Assembly (NCBI GenBank): GCA_041751935.1
Contig: JBGSIA010000080.1
Location: 62,001 to 126,000 of the forward strand
Source: JBBSJZ01 sp041751935
GTDB taxonomy: Bacteria; Planctomycetota; Planctomycetia; Pirellulales; Pirellulaceae
Direction: 5' to 3'
DNA length: 64,000 bases
Shown here: positions 34,625 to 43,609 of the stretch, one piece after another
Layout of the letters: the number at the start of each line of letters is the position of its first letter
Position numbering within the stretch: the first letter of the stretch is position 1
Translations under genes and position numbers: made by a program
The notes under the pieces: model-generated
Databases searched by the model: none
Told to the model about the DNA's origin: nothing
Seen by the model: only the letters and a program-made list of their open reading frames with translations

Positions 34625-35806
34625 ATGGAATTTGTTTGGAGCGACGGTGGTCGGGCAGCCTGTGGGTACGTGGGCTTAGCCGGCGACTGCGTGACGCGTT
34701 CAATCGCAATCGCGACAGGCCTGAGCTACCGAGACGTGTATAGCGAATTGGGCGAATCATCACTCAAATCGCCTCGCAATGGTGTGTTTACTGATGTGTC
34801 GACTGAGTACCTTCAGCGTCAAGGTTGGAGCTTTACCTCTGGCCAGGATCAAAAATTCAATGCTGCCTTATTGCCCAAAGGCGCCGTTATCGTTCATTTA
34901 GTGAGCGTGCATGCGCATCATCGTGGCCACTTTTGTACAGTGATCGATCGAGTTCTTTACGACACGTGGGACGCCAGCGACGATGAAAACTTCGTCGTGC
35001 GCGGCTTTTGGACAAGGCCCGCCCAGGAATCTGATACAACGCTCCCGAAAGTGGCGACTGGAGGTCGAGTAAGCAATGAACCGACTTTGACACAGAAGGA
35101 GTTTGATAAGGTTCTGCATCGACTGCGGTCACTGGACAATACCGCGAGCAACTCGGCCAGCACCGAAGGCGAGAAACGGAATGCGTTGCGGATGATGCAG
35201 AACTTGATGTTGCGTCATAACTTGACTCGCGAAGACATCACGGAAGATGATAATGTCGACAGCATGTGCTTCACACGTATGGCTTGCCCGGTCAATGGGC
35301 GTCGAGCGTGTGCTTGGGAAAAAGCGTTGGCCGCCTATCTCGTCGCCGAAATCTTTCCGATGGTACGTTGGTACTTTGGAGTGCGAGGACATCGGACGCT
35401 GTTCTGGTTTTACGGCCCACTTGATGATGCGAGAAATTGCCTCGCTTTATTTCGTGAGATGCTGCTGACGATCGCCACGTCAGCACAGTTGCAATACGGC
35501 TGCTATTCTCGTGGCAGTGGTGCTTCCTACGCCGAAGGTTACGTTGCTGGGCTGCCAAAGTACATCACGCCCGTCGACGCGAGTGACAAATGCCTTAGCG
35601 AAAGAGCACTCATCCACTCTCGTACGCTAGCCGTACAACAGGCAGCCGTGGATTGGCTGAGTTTAGAATGTGGGGTTTCGCTACGCATGACGCGAGGCGC
35701 TGGACGTAGTGAGCACGACCCCGACGCCGCGAATCTGGGCAAACAACATGGAGCCAAACAAGACTTATCTACCGCGAATGGAAGAAAACGAATCACGCAG
35801 CAATGA
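34625..35806 (+). CDS. DUF2786 protein with a papain-like N-terminal region
   Basis: The 393-residue protein has three parts. Residues 1-125 contain Gly-Asp-Cys-Val-Thr-Arg-Ser-Ile-Ala near residue 20 and His-His-Arg-Gly-His-Phe-Cys near 100, a Cys...His arrangement like that of papain-fold peptidases. Residues about 155-200 form a DUF2786 domain (Met-Gln-Asn-Leu-Met-Leu-Arg-His-Asn-Leu). The third part, about residues 220-345, has Arg-Ala-Cys-Ala-Trp-Glu-Lys-Ala-Leu-Ala followed by aromatic helices. No enzyme activity is established for this family. A weak GGGGACC precedes the ATG. It ends 156 bases before fliP but is probably not part of that operon. Confidence 0.65.
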   Translation: MEFVWSDGGRAACGYVGLAGDCVTRSIAIATGLSYRDVYSELGESSLKSPRNGVFTDVSTEYLQRQGWSFTSGQDQKFNAALLPKGAVIVHLVSVHAHHRGHFCTVIDRVLYDTWDASDDENFVVRGFWTRPAQESDTTLPKVATGGRVSNEPTLTQKEFDKVLHRLRSLDNTASNSASTEGEKRNALRMMQNLMLRHNLTREDITEDDNVDSMCFTRMACPVNGRRACAWEKALAAYLVAEIFPMVRWYFGVRGHRTLFWFYGPLDDARNCLALFREMLLTIATSAQLQYGCYSRGSGASYAEGYVAGLPKYITPVDASDKCLSERALIHSRTLAVQQAAVDWLSLECGVSLRMTRGAGRSEHDPDAANLGKQHGAKQDLSTANGRKRITQQ

Positions 35807-35962
35807 TGGTTAGTGCTGCTATCCGTGTGCTGGACTTATTAGCGAATGGTTTTTCGAACGAGTTTCACGCGTTTAACATCACTCAATAAGATCGCTCTTT
35901 CGTCGCACGTTCATTTTGGCTTATTCTGCCAATGAGAGACGATTTTTCCTCTAGATCCATGG

Positions 35963-36856
35963 ATGGATGTTGGTTTGAGCCGGTTCGCTTGGATTCTGAT
36001 TGGATATCTCGCGGTTGTCGTTATACCGACACCGCATGCTGCTGCGCAAGACACGGACTTAATGAAATCACTCGGCCCGTTGCAGTCGGTTGCCGCCGGG
36101 CCGGAACTCGTCGAGCGTCCAGCGATGCGGCTGCCAGAGAATTCACTCGACTTCATTGCTGGCGGACCGAAACAGTGGACAAGTCCCGAGGGGCTTTCCA
36201 GTAGTCTGCAAGTGCTCTTGCTGTTGACCGTGCTGAGTTTGGCTCCGGCCGTGTTGTTGATGACAACGTGCTACGTACGGATCATCATCGTGTTGGGATT
36301 GCTGCGACAAGCAATCGGACTGCAGTCTTTGCCGCCGAGCCAAGTGATGACCAGCATCTCGTTGTTCATGACTTTGTTTGTGATGACACCTGTATGGAAC
36401 CAAGTTTACGATAACGCCATCGAGCCATACACGAATCCGGATGTCTCGATGACGCTCGAAGAAGCGTATGAAGCAGGTGCGCTTCCGATTCGAGAATTCA
36501 TGTCACGGCAAATCGATTTCGCAGGCAACGTCGATGACGTCATGCTGTTCTACGATTACCTGGACACCGACGAACCAACGCCGACCAGTTATGCGGACGT
36601 CCCGATTCGTGTGCTGTTACCCGCGTTCATTTTGAGCGAATTGAAGACAGCGTTCCTGATGGGCTTTCAGATCTATTTGCCGTTCTTAATCGTTGACTTG
36701 GTTGTCGCCAGCGTCACAATTTCGATGGGAATGATGATGTTACCGCCGACAGTCATCTCGCTACCATTCAAATTGCTGCTGTTTGTGCTGGTCGATGGTT
36801 GGAACTTAGTCGTTGGCATGCTGATGAATAGTTTCGGAACACTACCGGGTTCGTAG
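35963..36856 (+). CDS. fliP: Flagellar export gate protein FliP
   Basis: FliP forms, with FliQ and FliR, the core of the type III export gate in the flagellar basal body. The 297-residue protein has a cleavable-type N-terminal signal as in other FliP proteins, then Arg-Ile-Ile-Ile-Val-Leu-Gly-Leu-Leu-Arg-Gln-Ala near residue 110 and Met-Met-Met-Leu-Pro-Pro-Thr-Val-Ile-Ser-Leu-Pro-Phe-Lys near 260, both FliP signatures. The periplasmic loop contains an acidic Asp-Glu-Pro-Thr stretch. It is the first gene of the fliP-fliQ-fliR-flhB operon, with 57 bases to fliQ. Confidence 0.95.
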   Translation: MDVGLSRFAWILIGYLAVVVIPTPHAAAQDTDLMKSLGPLQSVAAGPELVERPAMRLPENSLDFIAGGPKQWTSPEGLSSSLQVLLLLTVLSLAPAVLLMTTCYVRIIIVLGLLRQAIGLQSLPPSQVMTSISLFMTLFVMTPVWNQVYDNAIEPYTNPDVSMTLEEAYEAGALPIREFMSRQIDFAGNVDDVMLFYDYLDTDEPTPTSYADVPIRVLLPAFILSELKTAFLMGFQIYLPFLIVDLVVASVTISMGMMMLPPTVISLPFKLLLFVLVDGWNLVVGMLMNSFGTLPGS

Positions 36857-36913
36857 CGATTTCGGAATCGTCGCATCACAAGTTAACAAGCATCTCTAAA
36901 TAAGGCACACACG

Positions 36914-37180
36914 ATGATCGATCAAGCAACTGCGATGGATTTGTGTCGCACGACGATGCTGACGGCTGTGATCATTGCCGCGCCGCTCTTGCTGGTCGGG
37001 ATGGCGGCGGGTCTGACGGTTGGATTGCTACAGGCATTGACCCAAGTTCAAGATCAAACTGTAGCCTTCGTCCCCAAAATCCTGGCCATGGCTGCCGTGC
37101 TAGTCGCGTGTTTGCCGTGGGTGATGTCGCGAATGGTCGAATTCACACGCACAGTATTTGAGAATGCTGGATCGCCGTAA
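36914..37180 (+). CDS. fliQ: Flagellar export gate protein FliQ
   Basis: The 88-residue protein has two hydrophobic helices, as expected for FliQ, a small subunit packed around the FliP-FliR gate. The loop Thr-Gln-Val-Gln-Asp-Gln-Thr-Val-Ala-Phe-Val-Pro-Lys is the family signature. Its stop codon TAA overlaps the ATG of fliR by one base (TAATG), which implies translational coupling. Confidence 0.95.
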   Translation: MIDQATAMDLCRTTMLTAVIIAAPLLLVGMAAGLTVGLLQALTQVQDQTVAFVPKILAMAAVLVACLPWVMSRMVEFTRTVFENAGSP

Positions 37181-37968
37181 TGGAACCCCTCGCTCAGTGG
37201 CTTATCGAAAACATTGTACTCGCTGTATTGGTACTGACCCGGCTGAGCTTGCTGTTGACCGCACTTCCAGCGATTGGCACGGGAGTTCCTAAACGAGTGC
37301 TTGCGATGCTAGCGGTGATGATGACTGCGCTACTATTGCCAGCGATTGCCGCAGGTCACGATCCCCAGACACTGCCTCGCTTTGATCATCTCATTGAGTT
37401 AATTATCGCGGTCGCACGCGAAGGATTGATTGGGTTGTTGATTGGTTCAACGATCCAGTTGATTATCACGGGATTGCAACTTGGCGGCGAAGCGATCACC
37501 AGCACCGGTGGGATGCAGCTCGGCGACGCTGTTGACCCGACGACCCGAAGCAGCATGCCTGCTCTGTCGCGGTTCGTGGGGATGTTGGTAGCCGCAGTGA
37601 TGCTGGCCGCTGGCGGGCATCGCGTTTTGCTCAGCATTCTATTGGACAGTTTCAAAGCTTTGCCACCAGGTCAGATTGTATTCACCGATTCGATGATGAC
37701 GCTTGTGGTAGGTCAACTCAGTGCGGGAATGATTGCGGGTGTTCGTGTCGCCGCTCCGGTAGTTGCCGCCTTGCTGCTGAGTAACCTAATTACCGGGCTT
37801 ATTAGCCGAACATTACCTCAAATCAACGTGCTGGCGATAGGTCTGAGCATCAACGCGCTGACATTGCTGGTGGTCGCGACGCTGACGCTTGGTTCCGCAG
37901 GACTGATTTTCCAAGATGAATTGACTAACGCCGCTACGGCGCTGGGCGACTTGTGGTCGCAAGAGTAA
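37180..37968 (+). CDS. fliR: Flagellar export gate protein FliR
   Basis: FliR is the single-copy membrane subunit of the export gate. The 262-residue protein has about six to seven hydrophobic helices. It has an early Leu-Leu-Leu-Thr-Ala-Leu-Pro-Ala-Ile-Gly segment, Glu-Gly-Leu-Ile-Gly-Leu-Leu-Ile-Gly near residue 85, and Leu-Pro-Gln-Ile-Asn-Val-Leu-Ala-Ile-Gly near 212, where FliR proteins carry a conserved Pro-x-Met/Ile-Asn. It overlaps fliQ by one base and precedes flhB by six bases. Confidence 0.93.
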   Translation: MEPLAQWLIENIVLAVLVLTRLSLLLTALPAIGTGVPKRVLAMLAVMMTALLLPAIAAGHDPQTLPRFDHLIELIIAVAREGLIGLLIGSTIQLIITGLQLGGEAITSTGGMQLGDAVDPTTRSSMPALSRFVGMLVAAVMLAAGGHRVLLSILLDSFKALPPGQIVFTDSMMTLVVGQLSAGMIAGVRVAAPVVAALLLSNLITGLISRTLPQINVLAIGLSINALTLLVVATLTLGSAGLIFQDELTNAATALGDLWSQE

Positions 37969-37974
37969 ATATCG

Positions 37975-39051
37975 ATGGCTGATAGCAGTGGTGATAAGAA
38001 GCATTTCGCGACCGAGCGTCGTCGACAACAGGCGCGCGAGCAAGGCCAAATTGTTCGCAGCCAGGATCTTAGCAGCGCCGCGTTCCTACTTGCTGCCCTG
38101 GGAACGTTGTCAATGTTCGGCGGGTCCGCCGTTGAGATGATTGCGCAAACGATGATCGATTCGCTGTCCTCAAGTGAATTGATGTCAACCGATACCGGAT
38201 CGGCAACGAACATGCTACTGCGGATGAGTGCTAAACTGGCTGTGGCGACGGTACCAATGCTGCTGGCGATGATGGTCGCTGGGATTCTAGTCAACGTGAC
38301 GCAAACAGGACTGATCCTTTCACCCGCGCGGTTGATGCCCCAACTGAGCAACATAAGTCCCCTGTCGGGCGCTAAGCGATTGCTGTCGTTGCAGGGCGTT
38401 GCGAGGCTGGGATTCGGGTTGTTCAAATTGGGTGTGATTGCAGCGGTCGCATACATGGCCCTGCTTGAATACCAGGAACCAGTACTGCAAATGTCGGCGA
38501 TGAGCGTGCCTCAAATTGCCAAACTGTTGTACGAGTGCTTGATTGGAACGGGTGTTTGGATCGGACTCGCCCTCTTGGTGTTGGCGCTGTTTGAGTACGG
38601 GTTTCAAAAGTGGAAGCACGAACAAGACTTGATGATGAGCGATCAGGAACTGCGTGACGAAATGAAGGAGTCCGATGGCGACCCACAAATGAAAGCAAAG
38701 CGACGTCAGATTCAACGTCAATTGATGATGGATCGAATGAAGAACGACGTTCCTAAAGCCGACGTTGTGGTCACCAATCCAACAGAGCTAGCGATCGCGA
38801 TCCAGTACGATCCGGCTACCATGCCCGCTCCGATCGTCGTCGCTAAGGGAGCCGGAGTCATGGCGCAACGCATTCGTCGACTGGCACTAGAGAATGGCAT
38901 CCCGGTCGTTGAACGAAAACCGTTGGCGCAGGTGCTTTACAGGTCGGTCGATATTGGTGGCGTCATCCCGACCGACCAATATACCGCCGTCGCGGAAGTT
39001 CTGCGGTATGTTTATCAACTGCAGGGAAAGAAAATACCGACCGCAGCCTAG
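37975..39051 (+). CDS. flhB: Flagellar export switch protein FlhB
   Basis: FlhB controls which substrates pass through the flagellar export gate. The 358-residue protein starts with a charged Ser-Gly-Asp-Lys-Lys-His tail, then four hydrophobic helices, then the cytoplasmic FlhBC domain. The self-cleavage motif, normally Asn-Pro-Thr-His, is Asn268-Pro-Thr-Glu271 here: the Asn and Pro needed for cleavage are kept, but His is Glu. The conserved Gln-Leu/Met-Met-Met-Asp-Arg-Met region just upstream is present. It is the last gene of the export-gate operon; no other flagellar genes are in the window. Confidence 0.93.
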   Translation: MADSSGDKKHFATERRRQQAREQGQIVRSQDLSSAAFLLAALGTLSMFGGSAVEMIAQTMIDSLSSSELMSTDTGSATNMLLRMSAKLAVATVPMLLAMMVAGILVNVTQTGLILSPARLMPQLSNISPLSGAKRLLSLQGVARLGFGLFKLGVIAAVAYMALLEYQEPVLQMSAMSVPQIAKLLYECLIGTGVWIGLALLVLALFEYGFQKWKHEQDLMMSDQELRDEMKESDGDPQMKAKRRQIQRQLMMDRMKNDVPKADVVVTNPTELAIAIQYDPATMPAPIVVAKGAGVMAQRIRRLALENGIPVVERKPLAQVLYRSVDIGGVIPTDQYTAVAEVLRYVYQLQGKKIPTAA

Positions 39052-39136
39052 AGATAGTAGTGCTGGTCGCCCAGCGCGATCTGATATAGTTTGAGAACCG
39101 GTAGCAACATACGTTTCGCAACAGGAATCGAAAGCA

Positions 39137-40201
39137 GTGACACTTTACGTTGGAGTTGACGTCGGAGGTACGACCACAACGGTTGCCGTTGGCGATGCTG
39201 GTCGTCGAGTTCTTACTATTTCTGATCAGTTTGCGACGCGGTCGGCCGATGGCCCGGTGGCAACAATCCAAGATATTATTGCGGCAATCGTCGCGCAGCT
39301 TGCCTCGGTCAATGCTTCCGCTAGCGATGTCGTATCCATTTCGCTCGCTACTCCAGGTCCGGCAACGGCGGATGGAGTATTGCTCACTTCGCCCAACTTA
39401 GATGCTCGGTTATGGAATCGCTGTCCGATTCGCGAGCGTCTGCAAGAGGCATTCAACAAATTGGCAACCGATGTTCCGGTGTCTTATATCGGTGACGGCC
39501 AAGCCGCTGCACTGGGCGAGTTCGCGGTACGGACCGGCACGATTCATTGGGATGAATCGCCGATGATGAACCAGCGAGATGTGTTTGATTCTCTATTCAT
39601 GGTCGCTGTTGGTACGGGGCTGGGTGGCGGTGAAGTTCGTGACGGCAAAACAGTTCGTGGGTCGCAGGGTCGCGCCGGACATGCGGGACACCTCCTGTTG
39701 CCGGCAGACGCGTTCCGTTACGAACATGATCGACAATTGAAAGTTGGCAACACTTTCTGCGCCAGCGAGTCAGCGGTCTCACTCACAGCTTTAACGCATC
39801 AATTGAAGTATCGTCTGTCGTTGGAACAATGGCGCGATCATCCGTTAAACGCAACAGTCGGATCAATACGTGACAAGGCAAAACAACTTCGGGAGTATGC
39901 CTCAGCAGAAGACGAGTTGGCGTTGGAACTTCTGGATGACCAAGCGCGAGCACTCGGGATGACTCTGCTCATGGTCAATTACATTGGCGACTACGACCGA
40001 CTTGTCATTGGTGGTGGTGTCTGTGAAATGGCGGAAAATATTCGAGCCCGCTACCTGAAAAACGTCCAGCAAGCGTATTTCGATCACGCTCTGGACGGCT
40101 TCCGAAGTTTCAATCAATTTTCTTTCTCCGTGTGCGGAGATTCTGCGTCGGTGATCGGTTCGCTATCCAACGCCTATCAAGCCGCCGTTTCCAGCAGCTA
40201 G
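39137..40201 (+). CDS. ROK family sugar kinase-like protein
   Basis: The 354-residue protein has the ROK phosphate-binding loop Asp-Val-Gly-Gly-Thr-Thr-Thr-Thr near residue 8, Gly-Asp-Gly-Gln-Ala-Ala-Ala near 119 with the catalytic-type Asp, and Gly-Thr-Gly-Leu-Gly-Gly-Gly near 160. The family's zinc site, usually Cys-x-Cys-Gly-x2-Gly-Cys, is degenerate: only Gly-Asn-Thr-Phe-Cys-Ala-Ser-Glu-Ser remains near 212. It may be a glucokinase-like or N-acetylglucosamine/mannose kinase. The start is GTG with AGGAA upstream. Its stop shares the four bases CTAG with the stop of the opposite-strand gene. Confidence 0.82.
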   Translation: MTLYVGVDVGGTTTTVAVGDAGRRVLTISDQFATRSADGPVATIQDIIAAIVAQLASVNASASDVVSISLATPGPATADGVLLTSPNLDARLWNRCPIRERLQEAFNKLATDVPVSYIGDGQAAALGEFAVRTGTIHWDESPMMNQRDVFDSLFMVAVGTGLGGGEVRDGKTVRGSQGRAGHAGHLLLPADAFRYEHDRQLKVGNTFCASESAVSLTALTHQLKYRLSLEQWRDHPLNATVGSIRDKAKQLREYASAEDELALELLDDQARALGMTLLMVNYIGDYDRLVIGGGVCEMAENIRARYLKNVQQAYFDHALDGFRSFNQFSFSVCGDSASVIGSLSNAYQAAVSSS

Positions 40202-43137
40202 TCGTACAAGAATTGCCCTGTCGCCACGCAATCATGCGTACTCGTCAAGCGTACCCAATGCGCGCTCATCGCAGCGGGAAACTCGTATTGCAATTTGACG
40301 CCTGGCTCCAAGTGAACTGTTTTGTACATATGCCAACCGCTTTGATGATCAATATCGATCTCAATTGTGACACTGGTTTCGGTGTCTGCTTGTAGCGTCA
40401 ATCGCTTCCGATCGTATCCCGTCATCAAGTAGGGATCCGACGGCTGACCACCAACGACACGTGACTGGTTCCACGGCCCTCCCTGACCCACCGGCTTGCC
40501 AAGCTTCCACAAGTCATCAATGGCACCCAGCCACAATGCAACCTTCTGCTGAGGGTCCGAAAAAACGTGCCCATCCCTAGCCGCATCCGCTCGAACTCCG
40601 GCCAAAACCAGTAACCCATTCCAAGAGCAATAGTCCGTGATCTGTTTCGAGTGACTAGCTACAGGACGCATTAGATCAAACGCTGGTGGAGCGCCGTTGG
40701 TAATCAACGGCACCTCGTAGAACGTTCCATGAATATTGGCGAGATGCCGCTCTGACTGCACCTCGCGCGTTGCTCGCGGCCAGCCAGATACAAAGGGTTG
40801 ATCGTAGGCACTGCTGCCCTTGGGCAAGCGCCGATTGACGCCACGGTGCTTGATGATGACCGATGCGTCATCGATCGTGAACTCCGGTGCAACTCGTAGC
40901 AATTCATCAAGTGCTTCATCCGCTTGCGCAGGCAAGAACTCGAAAATCGACTTCGAAAACTCGAAATGCTGCTTGTGGTTGGTGACGACCTGCAAGTTCC
41001 GGTTTCGCTTGGCTGCGTACACCTTCGCGCCAACGATCGCTTCGTCCTGAACACCGGCTAGCCCCGCGAACAACTTCGTGTGCTCGGACGTCGTTCCATC
41101 AATGAACTGGCTGGACGTTTGATGCAAATAGGCGGTGGCGATACAGTCGCGGTCGGTGGCCAGTCGCAACCAAACTGCATCGAGAGCATTGGGCAATACA
41201 TAACTCACGCAATTCTGTGGCATCACAGAGATCGAATCGAGTTCGCTCCATTGGCCATCGCCGTGTTTGTCGATCTGTACCGAAAATAGAACCGGCGTTG
41301 AATTGTCGTTACTAATAGCTGGTTTCAGCCTGGGAGTCGTCACCACGGCGTTGCCCAGGCCCTTTACATTCACGGGGCGACCATCGAGCGACGAAACAAA
41401 AGCGAGATGAGGCATGCCGTAGGCACCTGGAGTATGTTCGGTTGCATTGGCTGGAATCGTGATGGTTCCCGCCAGAAAATCTCTAACGTAGATCGCGTCA
41501 TGAAACGTATCGTTCCAGGTCAATGAATAATCAGTGAGCTTCCACTCGGAAGGCAACTTCGGGTTACCGCGTCGATCGACAGACAGAAATACTCTTACTG
41601 CATCGTTGGCCTCAAACGCAAAACCAGCAGCCGGTTGATGCCAGTCGCCACGTTCAATCGTTACTCTTGGTAACTCGGCAAATTTTGAAGGCATGGAAGA
41701 GATCTTCTGTGTGTCTGTGGCGCGAAACGCGTCCGCATCAGACGACAATGACTTGCCACCAACCGCGAGATGTAGCACACGTCGATCAAAGCCAGCAACC
41801 AAGAACGGATCCGATGGCTTGATTCCAGCTACTTCATCCAGAATCCATGGGCCACCATAGGCGCTCGCGGGCCCCCAGGATTTTAAGTCTTCGTATTCGC
41901 CGATCCAAAGGTTCGATTGTGGTTGCCCGGCGAGAACGTTCTCCTGAATGCTCGTTTCATCGGTGGCTAAGACAAGCGAATCGTTCCATGCACAGAAGTC
42001 CGGCACGTATCGCAAGTGACTGGCGATCGGGCGAATACCAGCGGAGGTGGACGACGAGAATGACGTAGGAAAGTCGAAAAACATACCGTGCATGTCCATC
42101 ATCCATCGTCCGTTGGTGATTTCGCGAATACGTGGCCATTCGGTGTACCAGCCGTGCTCGGCATCATTGCAAAATGCGGCCTTTGGTAAGAGGAATGTCG
42201 ACCAGGTCCCGTTATCCAATACCTTCAAGCGAAGACTTCGTCGGTCCCAACCGATCGCCCAAATGGGATCATCACCGTCACTGCCGCCCTCGATGCCCGC
42301 AGGACCTGTGACCTCGGTGAACTGGCAACGCTCAATAATGTTCCAGTTCTTTCCGTCGAACTCCGCCAACACGCCACGCTCCTCGGCATTCGCCGGGTGT
42401 CCGCCAACAAGCAAGTCGTCGTAGGTTCCAGCAGCGTGTTCGCCGTTGTTTGAGATCACCAATCGTCCTTGCGAAATGTAACCTCCTTTGCCGTGCCATC
42501 CAGGCACCGGTTTCTTGAATAGCCGCTTCACTTCCAGCGTGTGAACGTTCGCTTCCCAGATGCTGCCTTCCATATCGATGTAATAGACCCTATTAGCCGG
42601 ATCAACCAAATGTCGCGTGATCGCTGTGACGCGGATTGGCATTTTTTCGATTGGGATGACACGTACGCTTCCGTTCGCGTCGACGAGGTAGTGGGCAATG
42701 AGCAACTGGTTGGATTCACGATGAATCATCCGCCCAGCCGGTGTGCCGCCAACACTTTCAGGATGAATCGTCATTGAAAAACGATCGTCGATCGAAAACA
42801 GTTTGTGTTCACTGCCCTTGGGCATATGCGGAGCGTAGTTCACCATCCACAACTTGCCCGCCCAGGGAACAACGGCACCAATTCCACACTCGTTGTGCCC
42901 GTCTTTGAGATGCGCACCGTGCTGGCTGTAAATACCATACGTGGTCAAATGGGGACGAACACCACTGATTTCAATGTCTGCTCGAACCGGATGGCCAGTC
43001 GCACTATCGCTAGCACCGGAGTTAAAAAGCGAAACCCGTTCCTGGTCATCGGCCATTGCGATGGAGGCCAATGTTCCAGAGAGTGCGCAAGCGGCTACCA
43101 AGAATCTCAATTTTAAAAGCATAGACTCGAGCCTCAT
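40198..43137 (-). CDS. Large secreted protein with an internal duplication
   Basis: The 979-residue protein has a signal peptide (Met-Arg-Leu-Glu-Ser, then a Leu/Val/Ala core ending Ser-Ile-Ala-Met-Ala). Two parts are alike. The region near residues 400-510 has Ile-Arg-Pro-Ile-Ala-Ser-His, Asp-Phe-Cys-Ala-Trp-Asn, Gly-Gly-Pro-Trp and Lys-Pro-Ser-Asp-Pro-Phe-Leu-Val-Ala-Gly-Phe-Asp-Arg. The last 190 residues have Met-Arg-Pro-Val-Ala-Ser-His, Asp-Tyr-Cys-Ser-Trp-Asn, Gly-Gly-Pro-Trp and Gln-Pro-Ser-Asp-Pro-Tyr-Leu-Met-Thr-Gly-Tyr-Asp-Arg. The fold is probably beta-propeller-like. ATG 43137 is chosen because GAGGAA lies just before it. No enzyme family is recognised. Confidence 0.7.
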   Translation of the reverse strand: MRLESMLLKLRFLVAACALSGTLASIAMADDQERVSLFNSGASDSATGHPVRADIEISGVRPHLTTYGIYSQHGAHLKDGHNECGIGAVVPWAGKLWMVNYAPHMPKGSEHKLFSIDDRFSMTIHPESVGGTPAGRMIHRESNQLLIAHYLVDANGSVRVIPIEKMPIRVTAITRHLVDPANRVYYIDMEGSIWEANVHTLEVKRLFKKPVPGWHGKGGYISQGRLVISNNGEHAAGTYDDLLVGGHPANAEERGVLAEFDGKNWNIIERCQFTEVTGPAGIEGGSDGDDPIWAIGWDRRSLRLKVLDNGTWSTFLLPKAAFCNDAEHGWYTEWPRIREITNGRWMMDMHGMFFDFPTSFSSSTSAGIRPIASHLRYVPDFCAWNDSLVLATDETSIQENVLAGQPQSNLWIGEYEDLKSWGPASAYGGPWILDEVAGIKPSDPFLVAGFDRRVLHLAVGGKSLSSDADAFRATDTQKISSMPSKFAELPRVTIERGDWHQPAAGFAFEANDAVRVFLSVDRRGNPKLPSEWKLTDYSLTWNDTFHDAIYVRDFLAGTITIPANATEHTPGAYGMPHLAFVSSLDGRPVNVKGLGNAVVTTPRLKPAISNDNSTPVLFSVQIDKHGDGQWSELDSISVMPQNCVSYVLPNALDAVWLRLATDRDCIATAYLHQTSSQFIDGTTSEHTKLFAGLAGVQDEAIVGAKVYAAKRNRNLQVVTNHKQHFEFSKSIFEFLPAQADEALDELLRVAPEFTIDDASVIIKHRGVNRRLPKGSSAYDQPFVSGWPRATREVQSERHLANIHGTFYEVPLITNGAPPAFDLMRPVASHSKQITDYCSWNGLLVLAGVRADAARDGHVFSDPQQKVALWLGAIDDLWKLGKPVGQGGPWNQSRVVGGQPSDPYLMTGYDRKRLTLQADTETSVTIEIDIDHQSGWHMYKTVHLEPGVKLQYEFPAAMSAHWVRLTSTHDCVATGQFLYD

Positions 43138-43609
43138 TGATTCCTCAGTGAAAAATTGCCATTTGCGAAAATGGCTTACGCTGATGCCATTCGACCAATC
43201 GTCAATACGTATGAACGAGCGATCGCACAGTATACACTCGAAGTGGCTCAAATCCAAAGTGCCGCAGATACCAATCCGTGGCAATCGACGACTGATTTAA
43301 ACCTTGACTCCGCTAAATACATCGCCGAAGCACCTCGAACGTATACCTCACTTTCCGCACATCTCTGTTTCAATTTCTTGCAGTGAACCATCGGACCGAA
43401 AACCAAATTCGCGGAAATGGACCCGGAGATGTTCGGAAGGTGAGACCATTTCCTACGATTTCAGCAATTATTTCAACCGCTTTGATCAAGAGGTCACGCT
43501 AACTTTGTCGAAAGGCATTCTCGCAGCTGCTTTAATCCGCGATGCAACATTCCCGCTACTGCCGACTTGCTACAGCCCAGATGATCAGCGATGGGTGCAG
43601 TCGGCTGAG
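43138..43609. other. Intergenic stretch beside the insertion-sequence remnant
   Basis: I see no gene in these 470 or so bases. They hold the promoter of the large secreted protein on the minus strand and reach the presumed left edge of the ISKra4-type element. Confidence 0.35.
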
